Notes: generated from the sequence alone by a model not told the origin. Counted from the stretch's first letter, positions 10,341 through 22,370 are shown. The stretch is 64,000 nucleotides of DNA from Thelephora terrestris (GCA_015956445.1 WIUZ02000026.1:124001-188000), one strand, 5' to 3'. A program made the numbers and translations.

Positions 10341-11492
10341 GCCGAGCAAAGCGGCTTCCACGTTGAGTCCAATCCTGTTACCGTTACTCCCGAAATGGGA
10401 AAGATCTTTGTCCAAAAATGGAAAGGTCAAAGGAGACAAGTCGGTCACGACGCGAGCAACATCGTCCGGCCGCGATTGTCCACCCAAAATGGTTCCCGCA
10501 ATCATCAAGAACCCCCGGCAACGGAAAAATCAGCGTATACCAAGTCCATTCATGAGGCATCTGCTATAGGCCAAGAGGGACGCGGAATTTATGCGCGGAA
10601 TTAGAACCGGTAGGTCTTGTGGAGGATTTGGAAAGAGCGGTCCATGGTTGCTAGTCCGAATAATGAATCTTATCGCTCATAAGCCATTGAGTGCGATCCG
10701 AAGTAGCAGTCGGAGCGCGTAGCCGCAGTTTGCGGATGGTTAACGCGTCGATGTGTCGTGCAGCCATCTCAGAGTCGAAACGGAAGGAATAAGCCTGCAA
10801 ACATCTCCAGAAGATAGCACAGCGAGCCTGCAGGGAGCAAAAACGGGTTTGCCAGGGAAACAACGCTGAGGATGAATCCGGGGGCAGCCGAACGAACACA
10901 CGCTCCCACCCCTTTCCGAGTGCTATCGAACATCATCGGATGTTTGCCGTGATGCACAAAGGCTGGATTCAATCGGAACGAGATTAAAAACTCTACCGGG
11001 AGGTGCGTAAGTATGGGAAAATGAGTAAAGATGACGATCACGGACATCTATGATATCGTTCTTCCTATTCCGTGCAAGGGGAGCGACTGCGCATTCGCGG
11101 TCAATGGGTGATTAATGTGGTTCGATAGAAAGGCGCACGTACGTCGTTTCCGCCTCTCCATGACATCCACCCTCTCTCTGGTACTAAAAAGTTTGCACGT
11201 CGACGCCGCAGCCGTAGGCAAAGAACGGAGGTTGGAAGTTGAAGCTAAGAATTGAGAGACAAAGATCGACTTGGAGCACTGAACGCGGAACGGTTAAACT
11301 TAAAGGGTCCGTGCGCCCTGATACAATGGCACACCTTGGGCACACCACTCACGTCGACTCCTGCACCACACTGTAAACAACCCCCCTGGGCTTAAACCAC
11401 GCGAAAGCGATATTTAATGGCGACTTTCAACCCAACCAACCTGTATTCCTATTCACTCCGTTACATCCACCACAAAGTCCTTCATTTAATCG
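10341..11492. other. intergenic
   Basis: No gene supported. Pyrimidine-rich sequence near 11400-11490 resembles the old promoter and leader of the RCC1-like pseudogene downstream. Confidence 0.4.
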
Positions 11493-12836
11493 ATGGCCTC
11501 CTGCGTCCGCACCCGACATCTCTCTAGGAACGTCGACTTCAAGCAAGCGTGACTTAAAGAGCCATACCTCAACGCAGGCGCTGAGCGCTGAGCCCCCGTG
11601 CTCCCGTACGGACCAGGAGAGGCGACACCAGCGCTCTATCTCTCAACGTCTCACGTCCCTTCCTTGGCAATCGCAGGTCATCTCCACCCGCAACCATCTG
11701 TCGCCCGACGCTCCTCCCATACTCTTTGTGACGGATCGCTTGGGTTTGACCCAGACTCCAGACTGTCTTGGCGAGCTCCTCCGACCGCAAAGGCACTATC
11801 GAATGGGGAACAAGTCCGTCCCTGCCGGAGGTTTGGACACGCTGCCCTTGACAACGATGGGGATGTGAGGACACCTTCCGTATCACACCTCCCCAAATAC
11901 TCAAGGCTATATGCGTAGGTTTGGTCGTGCGGCAACAACGACAATGGTGCCCTTGGTCGTGAGGCAGCATCCACAAGATACGAGTGTGGTTTTCCTGATC
12001 TCAGCTCCGACGAGTTCTGCGTATAATTTCCTGTCTGAGGTGTCACAACATCTCGAGTATATGCACTAGGGGTTGTCAGCTGCTGGAGAACTACTCATTT
12101 GGTGTGCCGCGGGGTGAGCGCCTTTCATTCTTCCTTCTACAACACGAACGCGCAAGCGGATAGATTCCCTCATAACAGCAAAGGGGCTGGTTATCTTTTC
12201 AAATGACCAACGTTACTTCCAAGGTTCCCACAAGTCTATTAATTCCCATGTCGAACGCACAGGACTCCTCTGTCGCCCATGGAGAGAATCACCTCCTTGC
12301 CATCTCCACCACTGGGATACTGCACCCCTCTCCCCTTGGGGTGTAAATCAGGGCTGCCAGCTGGGAAATGCGTCACAATCGTTGGGCCTCCCGCCAGGGT
12401 CAGCCTTCGCCATTCGCGCAGTGTGGTTTTGGCATCGGCAAGGAAGGACATGGAAAGGCCATCGAAACCCTGTGACGGATGTCGACGGTGTGTGAACGCA
12501 GCCCTATTCTAGTGGCTGGCTCACGCGTCGCCGATATCGCGTGCGATGGGTTCCATCCCTCGTTCCTCCTTGACGACGGTCGTGTTTCCGTTTGTGGAGG
12601 GTATGATGGCGGGCGGTTGGGTCTCGGCCCAGGCCACATCCTAACGTCCGTGAACAAGGTACACCACCCTCGTTTCCGGGCCGGCATCGCCGCACCACGA
12701 GAAGCCCTGTTCCCCTTCGCGATCGGGAAAGGTGTCTCGGGGAACATGGCGTGGGCTGAATGCTACCCGTTCGTTTGGCGTATGCGGAACCTATACGAGT
12801 TGGAACTTGGCCCTAACGTCGATGAAGTCTTCTAGC
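11493..12836 (+). pseudogene. decayed RCC1-repeat protein (Fmp25-like)
   Basis: Pieces of RCC1-type beta-propeller repeats are readable in several frames: CGNNDNGALGR near 11935, AHGENHLLAISTTG near 12270, FGIGKEG near 12430, and IACDGFHPSFLLDDGRV followed by CGGYDGGRLGLG near 12530-12630. The N-terminal piece LSRNVDFKQA is followed at once by a TGA, then LKEPYLNAGAER. Fungal Fmp25-like proteins are mitochondrial RCC1 proteins involved in complex III assembly; assignment to that subgroup is tentative. Several stops and frame changes cannot be explained by introns, so the gene is probably dead. It ends tail-to-tail with the PPM1 gene. Confidence 0.65.
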
Positions 12837-13037
12837 CTACCTTGGTCGATCGGGGTCGGAAGCCCGTCCCGGTCAACTGTGATGGGCAGCACACCCCCGC
12901 CATCCATGGCGATCTTATTCTTCTTCTCACATCCGCAATGTTTATCTGCGTTTACCTCGTATTTTTATTCCAGGCCCATGCCGTGTACCATAGATATTTA
13001 CACTGTCTCTGCCAATATACACTTTTCCCTCACTCCT

Positions 13038-14365
13038 TTACTCGTCGGAGTCTGGATGGTCGTTGTCCACGAGCGGTTTAAGTCCCCACTCAATCCACTT
13101 CGAGGGAGGATTTTGACCGCTGGGAAGCTTGAGCCCCCAAGTCACGGCGTAATGCGCCAAAACCAGGTCGAGCTCTTCCACTTCATCCAGCATCTCCAGT
13201 GACGATATCCTATTCGAGGGGGTGTGAGCTAGAATTCAGGGTATCTCGCTTGCGGCGCCCACCGTTGCAACTCTTCGCGGGAAATCAGGGTCTTTCTGAT
13301 CTCACGTAGGGTGAGGGCTTCCGAGGTGGTGAATCCATGCCTCGTGAAACGTCGAGGAAGAGATTCGAATGTCGGATAAGGCTCAGCTCCCGGCAACGAT
13401 ACGCCTCTAACCTGAGGTAACAAACGTCAATACAAGACGATCACGACCACGGCAGAAATAAAGCGACGGTACCTTGAGATTCTCGACCATCACCACTCCG
13501 AACGGGTCGTTCAACCCAAACATCTCGTATACTACCGCGCCTAGGACGGATGACGAAGCGAAATAATCAACAAACCATTGGATGAGAGCTTGCGAAGCTT
13601 CCGGAGCGATGTAAACCAAAACGCATTCAAAGAGCAGGAGAGTTGGAAGGTTGGGGGAAAGGATCGGGCCCTCTAGGGAAGGCGAAGTCAAAAGTGGAGC
13701 GATGGACTCGGTTGGAGGGATCCGAAGGTCTGCGGGAAACAGATGGTACTTTGTAGAATGCAACGTTGTACCGCCATGCTCTGCCTTCGTGAGTGTCCGG
13801 ACCGGAAGAGAATCGTTCCAACAACATACCGAGCGTTACGTTTTCCAACTGTTCACTGAGCTCCTTACTCTTCCGAATGGCCATCGTCTTCTTGGTTGTG
13901 TTCTCCATTAAATCGAACTCGATGTAAACCGCGAGGTCATCCTTGCGAGGGCCGGTCTACCTGGGAGTGGTTCTCCGCATCACTACGCGACCTCAAACGC
14001 AGAAACCAAATACAAGAAACCGGAAATGAAATATGCCCACGTACGTTGATCCTCCAAAACCTCGTGTCGCTCCCCGCCCCCATACTCACGACCTGACACT
14101 TCTTTCCCTCCGCGGCCGAAAGCTCCAGCCACCCGTTAACGAGCCTATCGATGGCTTCAGACCGGACATAGGTCCCGACGTTGATTAGAGGAGGACGAGG
14201 AGGTTGAAGGTGTGGCCGTTGAACCAGAAATTTGATGAAAGGGTCTTGCAGATAGCCCAACTTCACGGCTGACAAACGAGCGATGGCCGCGTCAGAATCC
14301 GTCTGCCTGATAGGCCCGCTCGCGTCTTGAGAGTAGTCTGCTCGAGCGAGGCTACTGCCGAACAT
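13038..14365 (-). CDS. PPM1: leucine carboxyl methyltransferase (PPM1/LCMT1)
   Basis: Five exons, 14045-14365, 13840-13941, 13473-13784, 13263-13411 and 13038-13209, sum to exactly 351 codons. The SAM-binding region carries VVSMGAGSDTRFWR. Also visible are YIEFDLMENTTKK, LLLFECVLVYI and the C-terminal SLEMLDEVEELDLVL followed by HYAVTWG, all typical of the PPM1/LCMT1 family. The enzyme methylates the C-terminal leucine carboxylate of the PP2A catalytic subunit in the cytosol, controlling holoenzyme assembly. The length suits the family. One acceptor (CGAAG before exon 3) is slightly unusual but keeps the frame. The gene looks intact. Confidence 0.93.
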
Positions 14366-14706
14366 TGTGAGCGTGACAGGTGAAGGATCTTAAGAAAGGA
14401 GGATGATCACCGATCGAAATCTGCCGTATGAGTATGTGCCTCCCCGCGCCGATCGAGGTGGCCACTTCAATCGCAACGGATCAATTCGACGTTGGCCCGC
14501 CCGGTGCAGTGCTTGGCAGCGCGCATCATACGTATTCTGGTGGTGTTCACATTCGACGAGATCGTTCAATCCGGTCAGTGAGCACTGTCTTTGATCCTTT
14601 CCACCCCCATATCTCTCCCAGGTCTGTAATCGACGTTGTGTAGATATTTCCATTGATAGTGGCTACTGTGTACAGAAGAACAAAAAACGTTGCAACAAAA
14701 CTAACT
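14366..14706. other. intergenic between PPM1 start and kinase end
   Basis: Holds the PPM1 promoter and the 3' end of the kinase gene. Nothing else recognised. Confidence 0.4.
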
Positions 14707-16313
14707 CTATGAGCCTATAAAAAAGGTAAAAAATGCAATGATCCGAACCGTCGTCCTTCGCGCCCAGTCCCTACACCGCCTCGCGAAGTGGGCCCGACAG
14801 GGCATTTCTAGGGGTCCGAAAGAGTCTGTTTCGGTGACGTCTTCGACTTCAGTCCCAACGACAGGATACGTTTGAGGGGGGTCCCAAGAAAGAGAAGCGG
14901 GAGAAATACAGTCATATAACCGCTGGGCGGTTGATCGACTTGAAGTCGACTTACTCCAACATAACTCTATCAGCCCCCAAAGTTCGCGGGAAAACCCCAA
15001 CGATTCGGCACCAGGAGGTTTTTTTGGACGTTCACCGCTCAATGTAGCGAGCATTGGAGCGTAACCGTGTAACCGGTGGAATGGTCGGAGGCCCGTAAGA
15101 ACCTGTAATGGGTAAATGGGGGATCATTGTGACGAGTGAGACCCACTCACTTCATAAATCACCATTCCAAGTGCATAACAGTCCGACTCGCGAGTTGGGC
15201 GACCATTGGAACTGGAAAGCGATGGATCAAAGAGTTCCGGACTCATCCAACGGGTTGTGCCCACGCAGGAAACAACAGTGACAGATAAGGGATTCATGCT
15301 TAAATCGGCCATGGTCATAAGGCCAAAATCCCCGACGCGAGCAGTGCCCGTGCTATCGACGAAGATATTTGACTACTTCATTCGTCAGCGGGGAGCGGGA
15401 ATGTCAAGAACATTGTACCTACACCTTTGAGATCCCCGTGAACAATACTGAGGTCGTGAAGGTAGGCTACGCCAGCCATGACTTCAGAGAGCTAGGATGA
15501 CGGGTAAGTATGAGGGCTTGTGGGGAAGATTTCAAACAGCGGCAGGCTTACCAGCTGCAAACGATTTGCCTCTGGATTGGAGCTTACATATTTCATAATG
15601 TCTTCGTTGACCATCCACTCCGAGAGGATACAGAAACGAGGCGGGTTTATGGACAAAGAAGCCCCCAACAAGGGCAGAATGTTAGGATGGGACAAATGTT
15701 TCCAACTAATGATCTCTCGGCATAAACGCTGGTCAAAAGCTGAGCGCCGGGCGTCAACAGTGCACGAGACCGGTCAAACGTACCTTAAACGCCCCTCCGG
15801 CCCGGTCATCTCCAATCACCTTGAGATGCTTGATAGCCACAGCACGCCCCGAATATTGTCCATCGCTCACATCTGCGGATCCACCGTAGTAGCGAACCCT
15901 TCCGACGTGTATAAGCTCTCGTTGAAGAATATAAGAGGCGGGTATCATTCCGTTGGATTTACAGATCTTGGACAGAAGCCGTAAACCACGCTGCCAGTGT
16001 TTTTCGCCTAAGCATGACCGCTCGAGGACCTGTGCTTGACGGGTTAAACTACTGGGTACAGAAAGCGGAGCTCACTCACCCGGTCGAGAAAATCAATGAG
16101 CCTCTGGGCTTCTTTCCCCTGAAAGCTCCTGGCGACAGTGATCTTGGTTGGACAGCTTAAGAGGGACCGGGCTCTTGAGAGGCAAAGTTCGTTCGAGGAG
16201 GTCTCCGATGTGCAGAGATTGTCCCAGAATCGCGCATCTATGAAGATTTGGTGAGCAAGCCATCCACTACGAACGACGGAGACGATACCGGAAGGCCCTG
16301 CTTCGCAGCACAT
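14707..16313 (-). CDS. TKL-type serine/threonine kinase, full catalytic domain
   Basis: Multi-exon gene. In order: an N-terminal helical segment ending EAQRLIDFLDR, a linker (MIPASYILQRELIHVGRVRY), a glycine loop YYGGSADVSDG, the VAIK lysine, SHPNILPLLG, the catalytic loop YLHDLSIVHGDLKG, the DFG motif (RVGDFGLMTM), then TTRWMSPEL and SDCYALGMVIYEV, and the C-lobe LWGLIELCWSKS. The C-terminal tail is charged and ends in a short hydrophobic stretch (IIAFFTFFIGS). HGDLKG in place of HRDLKxxN is widespread in expanded Agaricomycete TKL kinases. Phosphotransfer from ATP to protein is expected; the substrate is unknown. The true start is uncertain; an exon may begin at the TTCATAG acceptor near 16236. 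Confidence 0.8.
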
Positions 16314-17754
16314 GTTCTGCCGTCAAAGCTTTCCGAACCTTGGGAAGAGCCATGCTGCTGCAATATATATCCGCAAGTCATGCACGTTAGCACTCCCGCC
16401 GAGCGTTACTCGAAGTGCGGCGTTTCATCGTTGCTTGGTCCTGTTTGTTTCTTACCAGATCTTACCCCGATCGACTTCCCTAGCTTCACACAGCGAAACA
16501 CAGCTGTAACTAGAAGTGGCTAGACCGGGGTACAACTGCGAGTGATCGGCAACGTATTGGGGAATGACGTCATTTTCCGTGTTTTTCCCATCACGGTCGC
16601 GGGCGAACCATGGCGGTGGCCACCGGAGATATTCGCCCAAGGACACAAAGTTTTTCGTGAAGAGTAAATACCGGAAATAAATCATAGCGTGGAGCGTTGT
16701 GAAATTATTAAATCATCCTGTTTTATCGCACCTCACGGAGATGATTCATGGTATGGGTGGTATTGATGAAAGGCTACATTCCGCAAAGAAGCAGTTGCCT
16801 CGCCGGTCAGTGAGGATGTCGGGCTAAAGAAAGTGGAGCAGCCAGCCTCGAGCCGATGATGGAATTTTTTCAATGAATCTGACCCACATCATGAGATTCC
16901 GCCTGTGTTATTTGCATCTCTCCATCACCGTCCTTCCTCCAGCACATCCCGTCTTTCTTTACGAGTCGAGATGACTTGCAACGGCTGGGCAACGTCCGAA
17001 CGCACCAAATATATCTTTGTTTGGGAAAGGGCGCCACAGTCCGACAGTTATCAAATCGAAACGCGATCCTATTATTAGGAAACTCAGTCGCCCTGTAGCC
17101 GCCCGCCCGTCCAGGACAGCCTGTGAATAGTAGATCTACTTCGATGACACCTCTCCATTCCTCCTCATCACGTGGGAAATGAACTTTGAGTGGATAGTAG
17201 GCTGAACCTCATAGGCCTCCGTTCTCGCTCTCCCTGACACTTTAACGTTTAACCTCCTGACAGTGGGGGAATACCGCAGGCAAAACCCGGGTGGCCACGT
17301 CTGACGGGGACGGGGAACCGAAATTAATGAATACAAAGACACCCGCAACACGTTGTCAGCCTCAGCCATTGTGGCCTGCGCGGCACCGGCACTGCTGCGT
17401 GCTGTTCAATTTTGGTACAAGAAACGGTGCTAGACCTGGGCCTGAGATCGAGAATCCAGGCCCGAGATTTTGGGTAGTGCCACGAAGTCCCAACACTGTC
17501 ATTGATAACTTCCCCAAAACAGGACTGCAGGGAACATCCGTACTTCGCGGAAGGTGTGTCGAGTGCATGGCCGACGTTCCTGTCTCGCTTCGCATATCAG
17601 AATAGCAGTGAAACAAAGGTGTCCCCATGATACCGCGCTGATGAGGGCGTCCTAGGAAACTGAAGAACGTGGTTTGAAAGACGTGTAGTATATCTGCAAG
17701 CGGTCGCTACGATCGTCGCCGTGTTATTCACTCCCACATCAGCTACCACCACTC
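16314..17754. other. intergenic, possibly kinase 5' exons
   Basis: No convincing gene. An open stretch on the minus strand at 16452-16685 could hold an upstream kinase exon, but no join was convincing. Confidence 0.35.
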
Positions 17755-17952
17755 ATGGCAAACAAGTCCAAGTCCACTCGTCGTTCCTCGACCTCGGGGA
17801 AGCAAGGTTTACAAGCGTTACTGGCCAGCCCTCAGCTGCCATCCGAAACAATCCGTTCAGAAGTCCAGCTTGCAGTTGACAACGGAAATATCAACGCCAT
17901 TAGTAGGTTGACTGCCGGGGACCAGGAGAGACTTTTGGAAATTATTGATCAG
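17755..17952 (+). pseudogene. 5' exon relic of a TKL kinase
   Basis: Begins with a basic, serine-rich ATG start (MANKSKSTRRSS) and ends SRLTAGDQERLLEIIDQ at a GTCTGT donor. This is the same position and pattern as the exon of the intact kinase that ends EAQRLIDFLDR. No kinase domain follows on this strand; instead a tRNA and the phosphotransferase gene occupy the downstream DNA. It is best read as a truncated 5' piece, or a short orphan gene if spliced differently. Confidence 0.45.
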
Positions 17953-18185
17953 GTCTGTACCTATCATCCAATTTATGCCTACCCATCCGCGGGGTGGAAA
18001 ACCTGGTGGTCACGACTCTGCTGATCACATCAAATCCCGACAACGAGCAGGTCACCCCCCAGATAACCGGCGTGGGAGACATGAAGTTGGTCGTTGCGTT
18101 CGTGTACCTACAAAGAACCTTCATGAAGGTCGCCCAATGCAAGGGCCAACAGAACTCGACCATGTGTGTCTGAAGAAAAAATGAG

Positions 18186-18283
18186 TGCCCATTGACCGGA
18201 TCGAACGATCGACCTTGTCATTGCGCAAGCGGTGAAGACCACCTGGTTACGAGTGACACGCACTACCACTGTGCTAAACGGGC
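18186..18283 (-). tRNA. tRNA-Thr (anticodon CGT) with intron
   Basis: The cloverleaf folds fully: acceptor GCCCGTT/AATGGGC, D stem GCAC/GTGC, anticodon stem TGTCA/TGACA with loop CTCGTAA, and T loop TTCGATC. A 26-nt intron sits in the canonical position after base 37. The mature length is 72 nt, with discriminator base A. It reads threonine ACG codons. Confidence 0.9.
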
Positions 18284-18388
18284 TTATGGTACTAACTTTT
18301 AATAAAAGATATAAACTGAATCCAACCAGAAGTTTCATTGGGTGAATTTTGAAACAGACAATACATGCAACTTTGCTACAGCCTTGAC

Positions 18389-19899
18389 CTAGCGCTTATC
18401 ATATATCCTTCCTCCTCCAATACAGCTCTCGCCACTCGCCCGACAAAAGGAAATATGTTGATGTGCATGAACGCCTGCTCCGAGCTGGCTTGCCGCCTGG
18501 CATACCGAGCCGCAATCCCTTGAGAGATAATCGCGAGCTAACGAACACCTTTAGCTGGGCTCGTAAAAACTTGGGGACTTTTTAACTACTCACTCGCATC
18601 ACCATCCAACTCCGAACGAACACCATCTCCGTGATGGGGTATGGCCAGCCGGTAGTTTTGCAATACTCCTGCTCCATTTCTTCCTTTTTGATCGACACGT
18701 TCGCTACGTTCTTGAACCCCTTGATTAGGGTCCCCGCTGTTGATGATGTGACATTCGTGCTCATGGCTTGTGGGTCAAAGACCCAAGGTTGGGTAAGGTT
18801 TGCCAAATCTGCAAGCTTTGGTCATGTGAGCGAGTGTGTCCAAAGGCGGGAACGCGCTAGGTCGTACAGGGCTGCCAAGGGTACACAGCTCCCAATCGAG
18901 AATGCCAATCACACGATTCTCTATTGGGTGGAAGACCAGGTTGTCTAGTTTGTAGTCTCCGTGAACTATTCGAGAACCGGTCTTCGTCTCATCCGGGAGG
19001 TTCTTGGTATACCACTCCATGAGTTCGTCAAAATCGGGAACCTTTCCAACGGGTTTGTTAGCCTCAACGTCCACAACAGCAGATTGCGCGAGTGAAACCC
19101 TCGTCAGAGACTTGATCTGGCGAGGGAAGTAGGAGTTCGGCGAACCAAAGTCCTGGAGACCGAGTTCCTTAGGCGAAAGAGAAGACAATGCGCCAAGTGC
19201 GCGGACCGCGGCAAGCCAACTGATTTCTTCTCAAAATCATGACCCGCAGACTCGAGGGGAAGAAGGACTCACCACTCTCGCCTGTCCTTTGGGTCCAACT
19301 GGGGCATGTACGCGTCCGTGAAAATCCTGCCATCCAAAAACTCCATGATGTAGAAAGGAGTTCCGATCACGGCACTATCCTCACATAGCATATACGGTTG
19401 TGGTACTGGGACGTGTCCCTCTGGAGGGGTACTAGGCTTGATGTTGTGTTTATAAAGAGCGTCGAGAACTCGAAACTCGCGCTCAACTTGGTGAGCTGTG
19501 GGCGAGAGAAGTTTCCCGGTGGGTTTCTTCCGCAGGACAGACTTCCTACCCCTGTGGTACGTGGTCAGTAAACAAAGGCCATTCTGATGGACGTAAAAAG
19601 TTGCGCACCTCGTATCCGTCAGAAAGTAGGTGGGATTCGACTGATCGGATGGATGTCAGGAAGGGGCGAGAGTGGATCTCCAAAGCGTACCTGTCCGAAC
19701 TGGATCCAGTATAACTGTGAGGCAGCGGTCTTGGATGAGCCAAGCCCTAGATACACACCTTGAATTGCTTCACCGTCACTGGGGCGACGACTTCTGGTAC
19801 ATGTGTCTCGAGATACCTGTTGAGCTTCTCAACGTCGAAGGCTATCCTTACATCCCCATATTCTCCTCCAATCTTCTGCGTAGTGGTTGGTTTCGGCAT
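18389..19899 (-). CDS. aminoglycoside phosphotransferase-fold kinase, ACAD10/11-like
   Basis: Multi-exon gene starting MPKPTTTQKIGGEYGD (first exon 19759-19899). The chain continues FGQSNPTYFLTD, VLRKKPTGKLLSPTAHQVERE, YIMEFLDGRIF and LSSLSPKELGL. The catalytic Brenner motif and metal-binding pair follow: IVHGDYKLDNLVFHP and GILDWELCTLGSP. The C-terminal helices end FMHINIFPFVGRVARAVLEE. This is the APH-family kinase module found at the N-terminus of animal ACAD10/11 and as a stand-alone protein in fungi. In animals it is linked to phosphorylation of 4-hydroxyacyl-CoA during fatty-acid breakdown; that role here is by family only. No acyl-CoA dehydrogenase domain follows. The splice sites give an intact frame, including an acceptor at CCAAAG before CTTGCAGAT. 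Confidence 0.88.
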
Positions 19900-20187
19900 G
19901 ACAGTATGAAAGAGACCGGACGCCTAATTGAAGGAATCTCGTGGCCTTGATTCATCCTGAACCGGCGCTTTCGACAACCTTGTGCCGGTGATCGTCCCCG
20001 CGAGGCTCTTGCATCCGTTTCGCTCCGCGAGTTAGACCTGACATTCCTTTCCGTCCATTTTTCCAGTGGTCCAGCCATGAGTACGGCCAGCGATTTTCCT
20101 ATCCATTCGCTTGGTTCTTCCGAGTCGTTCCCACCGCGAGAGCGTGGGTCCTCTGATCATTAGCTGTAAAAACCAATTCTTTGCTAA

Positions 20188-20288
20188 GCTTCCTTGGCTC
20201 AGTCGGTAGAGCGTCGGTCTCATAAAGTGTATGAGCCTGGTTTCCAGGAGCAATCCGAAGATCGCCAGTTCGAACCTGGCAGGGAGCA
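20188..20288 (+). tRNA. tRNA-Met elongator (anticodon CAT) with intron
   Basis: Acceptor GCTTCCT/AGGGAGC, D arm GCTC/GAGC, anticodon loop CTCATAA, and T arm with loop TTCGAAC. A 28-nt intron follows base 37. The U-U mismatch at the base of the anticodon loop (31-39) is normal for elongator tRNA-Met. The mature length is 73 nt. The gene lies only 90 nt upstream of the next coding region. Confidence 0.9.
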
Positions 20289-20378
20289 TTTTATCTCTAT
20301 TTTTTTATATTTCGGCGCGGAAACAGCTCAGCGCCTGGCACCCGCTTCCTCACCTGCTCCGGTTTTTCCACTTCCTCC

Positions 20379-21147
20379 ATGCAACCCTTGTTGTTGCGCC
20401 TCTCCCGCCCTTGCGGGCATGGCTCCCCGCGCCTGCGTGGGCTGAGTCCTCAATCTCCTATCCTATCAACACGCTTCCGAAGCCTTTCTACCCCACCGAG
20501 CGGACGTGAATCGACCCCGGAGGTCTTATACCAGGGCCCGCTCACAAAGACCTTCCGAAGGCTCAAAATTTTCTCCTTATCCTCCCTGACACTCTCGACA
20601 GCTCTCGCGCCGTGCATCTTCATCATAGAGGCCTCCGGAATCCCTCTCAGCGCCAGGTTCGCCCTCGCTGGGGTCGCAATTACCACCAGTGGCTTATCCA
20701 CCGCTCTCATCGCGTGGTGTGGGAGGCCCTACGTGACAAAACTCCAGCGGGTAGAGAAGGACCACGCCCTACAGATGACTACTCTAACTCTGGGTCTGCA
20801 CGAACGGATAACGAATGTGTATGACACGAGTTTCTTGAAGGAGACATCGAGGGCGTTCGCAAAGTGGGAGTTGGCGGATCACATTAAGTTGGAAGGGAAG
20901 GAGCTACAGCAGAGGGCGGTTGCAGGTACGCAAGAAACTGTCGCCGAGACAACGGATGCGAAAGGAGGTCTGGTGGGGAGCTGGGTTGTTACTTGGGGCG
21001 AGAATGGGGAGGGAACGTGTAAACAAATTGGGAAGGTCAACCGGTACGCGCTATTCTATCTCTAATTGGCAAGGGGATGCTTATGAGAACCCTTGCAACA
21101 GGCATTTTAATGTCCATGAAGAACTCCTGCCACCGAACATCCGGTAG
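20379..21147 (+). CDS. TMEM70-like mitochondrial inner-membrane protein
   Basis: Two exons, 20379-21043 and 21102-21147. The N-terminus is arginine- and serine-rich with almost no acidic residues, a mitochondrial targeting sequence. YQGPLTKTFRRLKIFSLSS then leads into two hydrophobic spans (STALAPCIFIIEASG and SARFALAGVAITTSGLSTAL) and a GRPYVTKLQR stretch. The C-terminus after the intron is HFNVHEELLPPNIR. The YxGPL..K.fSlSS, two spans, PYV layout matches the TMEM70/TMEM186 family. In animals TMEM70 helps assembly of ATP synthase and complex I; fungal homologs are poorly studied. Without splicing the second intron the protein would end in YALFYL. Length is about 236 aa. Confidence 0.75.
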
Positions 21148-21185
21148 CTGCGTGACCTCATCCCCGTTCGTTCCCTCATCCCATC

Positions 21186-21779
21186 TCAACCTTTCCACAA
21201 CCTGCACCCGCTTTTATCAAGCGCCTTTTTCACCTTTGGATCTCGCCTGTTCGGTGCGACGGCGAGACATGTCGGAACATTCTCGGGCTGCTCGACCCAT
21301 AGGTGGTGGGGTATCGGTGGATCCGCAGACTTGAGCGTGTTAGCTAGCTTCTCCAGCTTTTCTAGGTTGTCAACCTGAAGTATGTCTTCATGCCCCGATA
21401 CATGTGAATTTGTGGGATGAACTCTCACCTGAAAGACGGATTTGTACATGTTGAGCAAATCACCGAGGTATTCTTTCGTTTCAGTCCTCTCTCTCGTTTC
21501 GTGGAGGACCTCCAAAGCACATCACTCTTGTGCCAAATAAATCTACCCAGTCGAACTTACCGCAGATGTTGCGTGGGCTACCTGAGCCATGAGCGGACCA
21601 ACTCCCCACCCGTCTTGCTACACGGTGGTCATAAACAATGAACGATTCCAGAGTCGTCTAAGCCTTACCGCGAGCAAGTCTCTTCTTACGACGATCTGCA
21701 TAACCAGTGGAACCGGCTTCGGAACGGATGCTATCTTCGTCCCCGCTGGGGTATCCGATGGCTGACTTGACGTAGCCAT
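21186..21779 (-). CDS. PTRHD1: PTRHD1-like peptidyl-tRNA hydrolase domain protein (145 aa)
   Basis: Four exons, 21669-21779, 21561-21617, 21429-21509 and 21186-21374, give exactly 145 codons. Signature pieces are LVMQIVVRRDLL, GWGVGPLMAQVAHAT, VLHETRERTET, LEKLANTLKS and HLWVEQPENVPTCLAVAPN, closely following the PTRHD1 branch of the Pth2 fold. The short C-terminus ends SGCRLWKG. Pth2 enzymes release peptides from prematurely dropped peptidyl-tRNA; catalytic activity of the PTRHD1 branch is doubtful. The length agrees with PTRHD1 proteins of about 140 aa. Confidence 0.9.
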
Positions 21780-22370
21780 CCTGAACTCAGACAGACGCCT
21801 AATCTCCCAAAAATGGAGGCGGGGGAAATGCCCACAGAAGACCCTCTATGAAATCTCGTTCTGAAACCTGTCAAGGAACCCAACCTGGTAGACTGACCTG
21901 GTGGAAGTTGACCGCGAGCTGCATTCGATCATGATATTTCGAACCCAGCTTGCCGCACCCGGAGCGGCAGTACAGTGGCCTTTCTCTAACACCTGCCTGT
22001 GCCACGATCAGGATGCGACAGAATCCGCTGCGAAGGGCTCACCAGGTATCCAGCCAATAGTGGGTACTTACTTTCGTTTTTTCCGACGTTGCACCATGCT
22101 CAGCTTGAGATCGCCGAGCCACACACTGATTTTCCTCACTCTGCGATCTCGTCGCGGTCCCGGGCGAACCTTCTTTGTTCCACTTCTCCAGCCTCCGGAC
22201 GGGCCTCGGGAGGCATGAAGCCCCAGATTGAGAGTCAAGGGCCCACGGACTTGCATCATCGCGAGTAAACTCTGCTTAAATTGCGTAGTTCGAAGGCAGT
22301 AAAATCAAACACTATCGAGAAGAGAAAATATCTACACCGCAGCGTGCGCTATCGTACCAAACCAAGTCTT
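21780..22370. other. PTRHD1 upstream region, possible small minus-strand gene
   Basis: On the minus strand a start MPPEARPEAGEVEQRR (near 22216) and several splice-like sites lead toward a GLLWAFPPPPFLGD ending near 21800, but no exon chain could be closed without guessing. It may be a small gene or the PTRHD1 promoter only. Confidence 0.25.

Noticed and set aside
10095-10508. 137-codon minus-strand frame overlapping SSP-A
   Set aside because: It reads through the start and first intron of SSP-A in another frame; the SSP-A exon structure is supported by two paralogs.
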